A stretch of DNA of 64,000 nt from Frateuria_A sp051900415. GTDB taxonomy: Bacteria > Pseudomonadota > Gammaproteobacteria > Xanthomonadales > Rhodanobacteraceae. The number at the start of each line of letters is the position of its first letter. The stretch's first letter is position 1. A program made the position numbers and the translations under genes. The stretch lies in NCBI RefSeq assembly GCF_051900415.1, contig NZ_JBHZGL010000016.1, positions 4,213-68,212 of the forward strand. Reading direction: 5' to 3'. The notes below the pieces were generated by a model. The model did no database searches. It was not told where the DNA came from and worked only from the letters and a program-made list of their open reading frames with translations. Of this stretch, positions 9,046 through 15,734 are shown one piece after another.

Positions 9046-9121
9046 GTAGGAACCCACTTTGTGGGCGATGCTTTGGCGGTTGCGGTCTGCTGGAGAGCAT
9101 CGCCCGCAAGCGGGCTCCTAC
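9046..9121. repeat. GTAG REP palindrome (GCCCGCTTGCGGGCGATG subtype)
   Basis: The element opens with GTAGGA and closes with TCCTAC; its arms are imperfect (CCCACTTTGTGGGCGATG against CATCGCCCGCAAGCGGG). It fills the gap between the exported methyltransferase-like gene and the DUF72 gene. The right arm matches the elements at 21782 and 58300. Confidence 0.8.
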
Positions 9122-9157
9122 AGAGGCAAAAAGCCCGGCCGGGGCGTCGGTGATGGC

Positions 9158-9874
9158 GTGACCGTCCGCATCGGCTGCGCAGGCTGGTCGATCCCGAAGG
9201 CGCACGCCGCTGCCTTCCCGGCTGAAGGCAGCACGCTGGAACGCTACGCGCAGGTCTTCGACTGCGTGGAGATCAACTCCAGCTTCTACCGCCCGCACCG
9301 CCCGGCGACCTGGCGCCGCTGGGCGGACAGCGTGCCGGCGGATTTCCGGTTCGCCGCCAAGATGCCCAAGGCGATCAGCCACGAATGCCGGTTGCGCTCG
9401 TGCGACGGGCTGGTGTCGCGGTTCCTCGACCAGGTCGGCGAGCTGGGCAACAAGCTGGGCTGGCTGCTGCTGCAACTGCCGCCGAGCCTGGCGTTCGAGG
9501 CATCGGTCGCCCTGCCCTTCTTCGAGCGTTTGCGGGAGGGCTACGACGGTGCGCTGGCATGCGAGCCCAGGCATGCCTCGTGGTTCACGGCGGCTGTCGA
9601 CCAGGCGTTGCGCGGTCTGTCGATATCGCGCGTCGCGGCCGACCCGGCGCGCGTGCCGCGCGCGGCGTTGCCTGGCGGCGACCGCCATCGCATCTATTTG
9701 CGGCTGCACGGATCGCCGCGCACGTACTACGACGCCTACGCGTCCCAGGCGCTCGAACGCGTGGCGCGACGGTTGCGCCGGGCGCCGCACGCCTGGTGCA
9801 TCTTCGACAACACGACGCTGGGCCACGCGACGGCCAACGCCCTCGACCTGAAGCGCATGCTCGGCTCCTTGTAG
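9158..9874 (+). CDS. DUF72 (YecE-like) family protein
   Basis: A 238-residue protein that matches the DUF72 family across its length: VRIGCAGWSIPK at the N-terminus, the conserved EINSSFYRPHRPATWRRWAD block, FRFAAKMPKAISHE, and the C-terminal AWCIFDNTTLGHATANAL. The fold is TIM-barrel-like; the biochemical role is not established. GTG 9158 is chosen because it places the first strand at the usual distance; the longer frame from 9059 reads through a REP element. Its stop codon (TAG, 9872-9874) is part of the GTAG opening of the next REP element. Confidence 0.85.
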   Translation: MTVRIGCAGWSIPKAHAAAFPAEGSTLERYAQVFDCVEINSSFYRPHRPATWRRWADSVPADFRFAAKMPKAISHECRLRSCDGLVSRFLDQVGELGNKLGWLLLQLPPSLAFEASVALPFFERLREGYDGALACEPRHASWFTAAVDQALRGLSISRVAADPARVPRAALPGGDRHRIYLRLHGSPRTYYDAYASQALERVARRLRRAPHAWCIFDNTTLGHATANALDLKRMLGSL

Positions 9875-9940
9875 GAGCGCACCTGTACGCGACCGCCATG
9901 CCCGGTCGTGCCCCACGGTCGCGCACAGGTGCGCTCCTGC
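9871..9940. repeat. GTAG REP palindrome overlapping the DUF72 stop codon
   Basis: The left arm GTAGGAGCGCACCTGTACGC pairs with GCGCACAGGTGCGCTCCTGC. The element starts inside the last codons of the DUF72 gene and provides its TAG stop. Its sequence belongs to the GAGCGCACCTGTGCGCGACC subtype that recurs at 36510, 41268, 52814 and 55075. Confidence 0.88.
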
Positions 9941-10011
9941 AACGCGGCGTTCACTCCGACGTGCCCCCGGGCCGCCCAGAATCAGCCCAAGGCAGCCGCG
10001 ACAGGTGATTC

Positions 10012-10749
10012 GTGCCCGAAGGCCCTTCGATCGTCATCCTGCGGGAAGAGGTGGCGCCCTTCACCGGGCGCACGATCCGGCGTGCCGAAGGCAACGCCAA
10101 GATCGACATGGGACGGCTGGTCGGCCAGCCGGTCGCCGCCTTCCGCAGCTTCGGCAAGCAGACGCTGATCGAGCTGCCGGACGTGACCATCCGGATCCAC
10201 CTGCTGATGTTCGGCAGCTACCGCATCGACGAGCGCAAGGAAGCTGCGCCGCGACTGAGCCTGCAGTTCGACGAGGGTGAGATCAACTTCTACAGCTGCT
10301 CGGTACGGCTGCTGGAGGGCGATCTCGACGAGCTCTACGACTGGCGCACCGACGTGATGTCCGACGTCTGGGACCCGGCGCTCGCACGCAAGCGCCTGCG
10401 CGCGATGCCCGATACCCTCGCCTGCGACGCGCTGCTGGACCAGGACGTCTTCGCCGGCGTAGGCAACATCATCAAGAACGAGGTGCTGTTCCGCATCCGC
10501 ACGCATCCGCTCTCGACCATCGGCGCCCTGCCGGCGCGCAAGCTGCGCGAGCTCGTCGAGCAGGCGCGCCAGTACAGCTTCGAGTTTCTTCAGTGGAAGC
10601 GGGCCTTCGTACTGCGCAAGCACTGGCTGGCGCACAACAAGAGCATCTGCCCGCGCGACCACGTGAAGTTCCACCGCGCCTATCTGGGCAGAACCAACCG
10701 CCGCAGTTTCTTCTGCGAACTGTGCCAGCGGCGCTACGTGGAGAGCTGA
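10012..10749 (+). CDS. nei: Endonuclease VIII-like DNA glycosylase (Fpg/Nei family)
   Basis: A 245-residue base-excision repair enzyme. The GTG start at 10012 gives MPEGPS, so after Met removal the N-terminus is the catalytic Pro followed by Glu, the defining feature of Fpg/Nei enzymes. FGKQTLIEL supplies the conserved hairpin Lys, QDVFAGVGNIIKNEVLFR is the helix-two-turn-helix, and the C-terminus has a zinc-finger-like segment. That finger is unusual: the first pair reads CPRDH (C-x3-H) in place of C-x2-C, while the second is CELC. It removes oxidised pyrimidines from DNA. It is followed two bases later by the CDF transporter gene, then alkB. Confidence 0.9.
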   Translation: MPEGPSIVILREEVAPFTGRTIRRAEGNAKIDMGRLVGQPVAAFRSFGKQTLIELPDVTIRIHLLMFGSYRIDERKEAAPRLSLQFDEGEINFYSCSVRLLEGDLDELYDWRTDVMSDVWDPALARKRLRAMPDTLACDALLDQDVFAGVGNIIKNEVLFRIRTHPLSTIGALPARKLRELVEQARQYSFEFLQWKRAFVLRKHWLAHNKSICPRDHVKFHRAYLGRTNRRSFFCELCQRRYVES

Positions 10750-10751
10750 GG

Positions 10752-11717
10752 ATGTCCTCGTCATCGTCCAACTCGCGGCTGGTCGTCTACGCCGCCCTCG
10801 CCGGCAACCTGGCCATCGCCATCGCCAAGTTCGTGGCGGCTGCGCTGTCGGGCAGTTCGGCGATGCTCAGCGAAGGCGTGCATTCGCTGGTCGATACCTC
10901 CAACGAGCTGCTGCTGCTCTACGGCATGCGCCAGGCCGCTCGACCGCCCGACGCCGTCCATCCGTTCGGCCACGGCCGGGAGCTGTATTTCTGGAGCTTC
11001 ATCGTGGCGCTGCTGGTGTTTGCGCTGGGCGCGGGCGTGTCGCTGTTCGAGGGCGTGAACCACCTGCGCCATCCCGAGCCGATGAGCGATCCGCTGATCA
11101 ACTACATCGTGCTGGGCGTGTCGATGGTGTTCGAGGGCACCTCCTGGTACCTGGCGCTGCGCGAGTTTCGCGCCGCCAAGGGCTCCATGGGCTACTTCGA
11201 GGCCTTCCGCAAGAGCAAGGACCCGACCACCTTCACCGTGCTGCTGGAAGATTCGGCGGCGCTGCTCGGCCTGCTGATTGCGCTCGCCGGCGTGGTGTGC
11301 GCGCGCGTGTTCGATATGCCCGAGCTCGATGGGGCAGCCTCGATCGGCATCGCGATCGTGCTGGCCATTGCCGCAAGCCTGCTGGCGCGCGAGAGCAAGG
11401 GGCTGTTGATCGGAGAACCGGCGCATCCGCAGTTGCGCGAATCGCTGCTGGAGATCGCTGCCAACGATCCGGGCGTGGGACGCGTCAACGGCGTGCTGAC
11501 GGTGCAGATGGGGCCGCACACCGTGGTGGCGGCCTTGAGCGCCGAATTCGAGGACGAGCTGACCACGCCGCAGATCGAGCAGTGCATCCATCGCATCGAG
11601 AAGGCCGTCAAGAGCTGCCACGCGGAAGTCACGTCGCTGTTCGTCAAGCCGCAGACCGCCGAAACCTGGCGCGCGCGCCAGCATGCCATCGCGCGGGAAA
11701 ACGCGCCGCGGGAGTGA
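10752..11717 (+). CDS. Cation diffusion facilitator (CDF) metal efflux transporter
   Basis: A 321-residue inner-membrane protein, starting two bases after the nei stop. It has six predicted helices and the CDF metal-site motifs: SEGVHSLVDTSNELLLLYG in helix 2 (H-x3-D) and LLEDSAALLGLL in helix 5. HPFGHGRELYFWS after helix 2 is characteristic of the family, and a cytoplasmic C-terminal domain of about 90 residues follows. CDF proteins export Zn, Fe or Mn using the proton gradient; the metal cannot be chosen by eye. A close paralogue is encoded at 42968-43876. Position between nei and alkB suggests a link to oxidative or metal-induced damage, which is inference. Confidence 0.9.
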   Translation: MSSSSSNSRLVVYAALAGNLAIAIAKFVAAALSGSSAMLSEGVHSLVDTSNELLLLYGMRQAARPPDAVHPFGHGRELYFWSFIVALLVFALGAGVSLFEGVNHLRHPEPMSDPLINYIVLGVSMVFEGTSWYLALREFRAAKGSMGYFEAFRKSKDPTTFTVLLEDSAALLGLLIALAGVVCARVFDMPELDGAASIGIAIVLAIAASLLARESKGLLIGEPAHPQLRESLLEIAANDPGVGRVNGVLTVQMGPHTVVAALSAEFEDELTTPQIEQCIHRIEKAVKSCHAEVTSLFVKPQTAETWRARQHAIARENAPRE

Positions 11718-11724
11718 GGCGGCC

Positions 11725-12306
11725 ATGGCCCAGTTCTCGCTGTTCGCTGCCGGCCCGCAGGTGCTCTTCGACGACCCCAGCGGCCGGGTCGTGTACATCC
11801 CCGACGTGGTGGCCGCCGATACCGCGCAGGCATGGTTCGCGCAGCTGTTCGAAGGCATCGCCTGGCGCGGCGGCCGCCGCATGATGTACGAGCGCGAGGT
11901 CGACGTGCCGCGCCTGCGCGCGCACTTCGAGCTAGCCGATCCCGCGCTGCCCGCGCCGCTGCACGAGGCGCTCGCGGCGGTGCACGCTGTAGTCGATGCG
12001 CCGTTCACCAGCGTGGGCCTGAATCTTTATCGCGACGAGCACGACAGCGTGGCCCCGCACAACGACAAGCTGGAAGACCTCGTGCGCGGCCATCCGATCG
12101 TGCTGCTGTCGCTGGGGGCCACGCGCGAGATGGTCATCCGCGCCAAACACCCGCCACGGCGCGTGCTGCACCTGGACCTGGCGGCCGGCAGCCTGCTGCT
12201 GATGGACTACGCCAGCCAGTTCCATTACGACCACGGCATCCCCAAGCAGCGTGCGCCGATGGAGCCGCGGATCAGCCTGGCCTTCCGCGTGCGGCCGCCC
12301 CCGTAG
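11725..12306 (+). CDS. alkB: AlkB-type 2-oxoglutarate/Fe(II) dioxygenase
   Basis: A 193-residue DNA repair dioxygenase that oxidatively removes methyl groups from 1-methyladenine and 3-methylcytosine. The iron ligands are seen in APHNDKLEDL (H-x-D) and in FHYDHGIPK (distal His), and the 2-oxoglutarate-binding arginines in PRISLAFRVR. FTSVGLNLYRDEHDSV precedes the first ligand as in AlkB homologues. The length matches the AlkB2/AlkB3-like bacterial branch more than the E. coli type of 216 residues. It starts seven bases after the CDF gene. Its TAG stop (12304-12306) is provided by a GTAG repeat. Confidence 0.9.
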   Translation: MAQFSLFAAGPQVLFDDPSGRVVYIPDVVAADTAQAWFAQLFEGIAWRGGRRMMYEREVDVPRLRAHFELADPALPAPLHEALAAVHAVVDAPFTSVGLNLYRDEHDSVAPHNDKLEDLVRGHPIVLLSLGATREMVIRAKHPPRRVLHLDLAAGSLLLMDYASQFHYDHGIPKQRAPMEPRISLAFRVRPPP

Positions 12307-12364
12307 GGTGGGCATCAGCCCACCGGTTTTGCGCGATGTAACGGTGGGCTGAAGCCCACCCTAC
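12303..12364. repeat. GTAGGGTGGGC REP palindrome overlapping the alkB stop codon
   Basis: The arms GTAGGGTGGGCATCAGCCCA and TGGGCTGAAGCCCACCCTAC flank a 20-odd-base centre. The opening GTAG supplies the alkB stop. Another full element is at 48237-48386 and a half copy at 4875-4897. It differs in arm sequence from the GAGCGCACC REPs but shares the GTAG/CTAC ends. Confidence 0.85.
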
Positions 12365-12433
12365 ACAGCCGTCCAGGCTGCTACACCGGCACGGTTTTGG
12401 TACAGACTTGCGACACGCACGGAGCTTCCGACC

Positions 12434-13789
12434 ATGCCCTCCTGTTGCCTTGCCGCCTGCGTCGCCTGCCTGCTGCTCCCGATCGGCATGGCCGCCATGC
12501 CCAGGCAGGAGCAGCCGGCGATGACGCCCGAGCGCTGGTATGCCCTGCAGATGCAGGCGGCCGACAAGGCCGACCGCATCATGCGCCAGGCCGATCGCCA
12601 GAAGACCTTGCTGGGGCGCTACGAGACCATGCTGTCGGCCATGTTCGAAGGCGACCGCAATCCCGCCTTCCCGGTGATCTTCAGCCAGTATCTGGCCTGG
12701 TACCAGACCTACATCGGCGATTACCCGAACGCGGCGGCAAGCTTCTCGGCGCAAGGCGTCCAGCAGCCAGACGACCACGCGCCACCGCTTGCATCGGGCA
12801 TGCACGCGCAGCCAGCCGTCGACGCGATCGCCAGGCTCGCCCGCGGCCGGCAGGCGGTTTTCTTCAACGAGGCCCACCACCTGCCGCTGACCCGCACGCT
12901 GACCATCGAGTTGCTGGCGCGGTTGCGCGAGGAAGGGTTCGACACCTTCGCCGCAGAGACCCTCTACGCACGCGACGACAAGTTGCAGGCGCGCGGCTAC
13001 CCGATCGAGGGCAGCGGCTTCTACACCAACGAGCCGTTATGCGCGGAGATGGTGCGTACCGCGCTCAGGCTGGGCTACCGCGTGGTGCCGTACGAATCGG
13101 AACGTGGCGACGGCGGCGACGCACGCGAGCGTTCGCAGGCGCGCAACCTCTACGAGCGCGTGTTCAAGGCCCACCCTGAAGCGCGGCTGGTGGTCGACGC
13201 CGGCTACGGCCACATCCAGGAAAGCGGCAAGTACCTCGGCGGGCAGTCGATGGCCGAGCACCTGCGCAAACTGGTCGACATCGACCCGCTCACGGTCGAG
13301 CAGACCATGCTGGTGCCACATGCCGATGCCACGCACGACCATCCCTACTACACGGACCTGGTGACACGCCTCAAGCCGACCCGGCCGCTGGTGTTCATCG
13401 GCGGGGACGGCAAGCCGTGGGCCTTGCGCGAGGGCTACGACGTGAGCGTGCTGTTCCCGCCCGAGGCCCTGCGCCGCGGCCGGCCGACCTGGCTGGCACT
13501 GGATGACCTGCGCACGCCGTACCGCGTGGATGGCGAAGGCCTCTGCCGGGCGGACTATCCCTGCCTGGTCGAGGCGCGCTACGCCGACGAGCCGGATGCA
13601 GCGATTCCCGCGGACCGGCTGGTGTTCGATCCGCCGCCCTCCTCCGGGCCGGCAGGCCGCGGACTGCGGCCAACGGGGGGAGCGTCGGTGAGCGAGCTGT
13701 ATCTGCGGGAGGGCAGCTATCGGTTGGTGGCGACGGATGCCCAAGGGCGTGTGCTCGGGCGCCGGTCGATCCGTGTGCGAGGGCGTTAG
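12434..13789 (+). CDS. Secreted EreA/ChaN-like superfamily protein
   Basis: A 451-residue protein with a short Cys-rich signal sequence (cleavage probably after GMAAM or nearby). A helical region (residues 25-110) precedes a domain that resembles erythromycin esterase-like and ChaN-like proteins: FFNEAHH (Glu146, His148, His149), then LARLREEGFDTFAAETLY, and AGYGHIQESGKYLGGQSM with His260, in the same order as the catalytic Glu/His residues of EreA (GEATH and AHNGH). A beta-rich tail closes the protein. A hydrolase active in the periplasm is the best guess; an iron-binding role as in ChaN is the alternative. No resistance phenotype should be inferred. Confidence 0.65.
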   Translation: MPSCCLAACVACLLLPIGMAAMPRQEQPAMTPERWYALQMQAADKADRIMRQADRQKTLLGRYETMLSAMFEGDRNPAFPVIFSQYLAWYQTYIGDYPNAAASFSAQGVQQPDDHAPPLASGMHAQPAVDAIARLARGRQAVFFNEAHHLPLTRTLTIELLARLREEGFDTFAAETLYARDDKLQARGYPIEGSGFYTNEPLCAEMVRTALRLGYRVVPYESERGDGGDARERSQARNLYERVFKAHPEARLVVDAGYGHIQESGKYLGGQSMAEHLRKLVDIDPLTVEQTMLVPHADATHDHPYYTDLVTRLKPTRPLVFIGGDGKPWALREGYDVSVLFPPEALRRGRPTWLALDDLRTPYRVDGEGLCRADYPCLVEARYADEPDAAIPADRLVFDPPPSSGPAGRGLRPTGGASVSELYLREGSYRLVATDAQGRVLGRRSIRVRGR

Positions 13790-13810
13790 CGTGTGGGCTG
13801 GGGCAAGGCT

Positions 13811-13979
13811 GCCCCATCCGCCCTTCGGGCACCTTCCCCCGTGGGACGGGGGAAGGATCGAGTGTGCGGCTTCAGTGGGTCATCCTTACTCCGCGAAGGG
13901 AAGGAAAGATCGAGCGCGCGGTTCCGGGGTCGAGCCTTCCCCCGTTCACGGGGGAAGGTGCCGACAGGCGGATGGGGGC
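13811..13979. repeat. CCCCATCCGCC inverted-repeat element
   Basis: Outer arms GCCCCATCCGCC and GGCGGATGGGGGC enclose inner arms with CACCTTCCCCCG/CGGGGGAAGGTG. The element lies in the gap between the EreA-like gene and the M28 peptidase gene. Two more copies occur at 46828-46971 and, with the halves swapped, at 50849-50980. The ends are inverted and the inside codes for nothing, so a MITE-like or large REP-like unit is likely. Confidence 0.8.
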
Positions 13980-13992
13980 GGTCCCTCCAGCG

Positions 13993-15660
13993 CTATTTGC
14001 GCTGGTCGGCCGTCTTCTCGCGCACCGCGCGGAATTCCGAATCCTTGGACCACTCCGGCCAGGCATCCGAATCGGCGAGCTGGTAGCCCAGCTGGTAAAG
14101 CAGCCGCAGATCGTGCGCCATGCCGGTGAAGGTCCAACTGGCCTGCCATTCGTCCGAGGGCTGGTGGTAGTGCTCGCGGTTGTAGCGCTTGCCCGCGGCC
14201 TCGCCGGCCGCCTTGCCGCCCTTGACCAGGTCGTTGCCCGACTCGAACGAAATCGCCGGTACGCCCTGCTTGGCAAAGGAGAAGTGGTCGGAGCGGAAGA
14301 AGCTGCCCGCTTCCGGATGGGGATCGGGCGCATAGCTCATGCCGTAGGTCTTGGCCAGGGCGATCAGGCGGTCGAGCAGACCGAGCTTCGCGTTGCCGGA
14401 GATGGAGAAGTTGCGCGCGGGGCCGCCCGGGTCGAGCGCGTCGGTGTTGATGTCCGCCACGGTCTTCCCGACCGGGTACAGCGGATGCGTGGCGTAGTAC
14501 TCCGAGCCCAGCAGGCCCTTTTCCTCCGCGGTCACCGCCAGGAAGATTACCGACCGCTCCGGCCGGGACGCGTGCGCGAAGGCCCGCCCCAGCTCGATCA
14601 GCGCGGCGGTGCCGGTGGCATTGTCGACCGCGCCGTTATAGATGCGATCGCCCTTGGCATCGGGTGCGCCCACGCCCAGGTGATCCCAGTGCGCGCTGTA
14701 GATCACGGTCTCGTCCGGACGCTTGGCGCCCTCGACGCGGCCGACGATGTTCTGCGAGGTGATCACCTTGGCATCGACGTCGTAGTGCGCCGAGAAGGTG
14801 ACGCCGTCGAGCGTCACCGGCCTGAAGTCGCGCGTCTGCGCCTGTTTCTTCAGCGTTGCGAAGTCCAGCCCCGCGGCCTTGAACATCCGCACCGCCAGGT
14901 CGTGCTGGATCCAGCCCTCGAGCGTCGGGTGCTCCGCGGCCGGCTGGTCGCGCACGATGTCGAATTGCACGTTGGTATTGGAGTTCTTCACCGTGGCCCA
15001 GCCGTAGGAGGCCGGCGCGGTTTCGTGCACCACCAGCATGCCCAGCGCACCCTGGCGGGCGGCTTCCTCGTACTTGTAGGTCCAGCGGCCGTAGTAGGTC
15101 ATGGCCTTGCCGCCGAAATCGCCCTTGCCGCTCTCGAAGTCGGGGTCGTTGACCAGCACCACGCCGATCTTGCCCTTGAGGTCGACGCCCTTGAAGTCAT
15201 CCCAGTTCCGCTCGGGTGCATCGACGCCGTAGCCGACGAACACCAGTGGCGCGTGGTTGATGTCGACCTTGCGGCTGCCATCCATCGATGCGCGCACGGC
15301 GATCTGCTCGCCCTGGGTCAGCGCGACGTTCCTGCCGTCCTCGGTGAGCGAGAAGCTGGGCGTGCCGACGATTTCGAACCGGCCCAGCGGCACCGGCTGC
15401 GTCCAGGTGCGTTTGCCGTCCACGATCGCACCGCCGGGCTCGAGGCCCGCCGCCTTGAACTGCGCGACCACGTAGTCGACCGTTTTCGTCTCGCCCGGCG
15501 TGGCCGGGCCGCGGCCCTCGAAGGCATCGGACGAGAGCGTCCTGACCTCCTGCGACAGGCGGTGCGGGTCGAAGGTGGGCAGGTCGGTGGCCCACGCGGG
15601 GCTGGCGAGCGCGGGCACGAGCAGGGCCGCGGCAATGGCGTAAGCGAGCGATCGGTTCAA
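13993..15660 (-). CDS. Secreted M28 family zinc aminopeptidase with PA domain
   Basis: A 555-residue exported peptidase. The start is taken at TTG 15660 (MNRSLAYAIAAALLVPALA), eight bases after GCAAAGG; a GTG three codons upstream (15669) is possible, and the longer open frame upstream runs antisense through the next gene. After the signal peptide comes a protease-associated insert (LVFVGYGVDAPERNWDDF), then the M28 zinc site: YSAHWDHLGVG, GAVDNATGTAALIELG, VTAEEKGLLGSEYY, NTDALDPGG and the late His in NREHYHQPSDEW. It is a periplasmic or secreted aminopeptidase releasing N-terminal residues from peptides. It ends just downstream of a CCCCATCCGCC element. Confidence 0.88.
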   Translation of the reverse strand: MNRSLAYAIAAALLVPALASPAWATDLPTFDPHRLSQEVRTLSSDAFEGRGPATPGETKTVDYVVAQFKAAGLEPGGAIVDGKRTWTQPVPLGRFEIVGTPSFSLTEDGRNVALTQGEQIAVRASMDGSRKVDINHAPLVFVGYGVDAPERNWDDFKGVDLKGKIGVVLVNDPDFESGKGDFGGKAMTYYGRWTYKYEEAARQGALGMLVVHETAPASYGWATVKNSNTNVQFDIVRDQPAAEHPTLEGWIQHDLAVRMFKAAGLDFATLKKQAQTRDFRPVTLDGVTFSAHYDVDAKVITSQNIVGRVEGAKRPDETVIYSAHWDHLGVGAPDAKGDRIYNGAVDNATGTAALIELGRAFAHASRPERSVIFLAVTAEEKGLLGSEYYATHPLYPVGKTVADINTDALDPGGPARNFSISGNAKLGLLDRLIALAKTYGMSYAPDPHPEAGSFFRSDHFSFAKQGVPAISFESGNDLVKGGKAAGEAAGKRYNREHYHQPSDEWQASWTFTGMAHDLRLLYQLGYQLADSDAWPEWSKDSEFRAVREKTADQRK

Positions 15661-15734
15661 GGCGAGCACCTTTGCGAGGAGACACCCCTTGCATGGTAGG
15701 CAGGCTGGCGGCGGATTCCTACCGCGGCCTTGTA

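Noticed and set aside
12434..13789. Macrolide resistance gene
   Set aside because: Similarity is limited to a few active-site-like motifs in an exported protein, which does not support a resistance claim.
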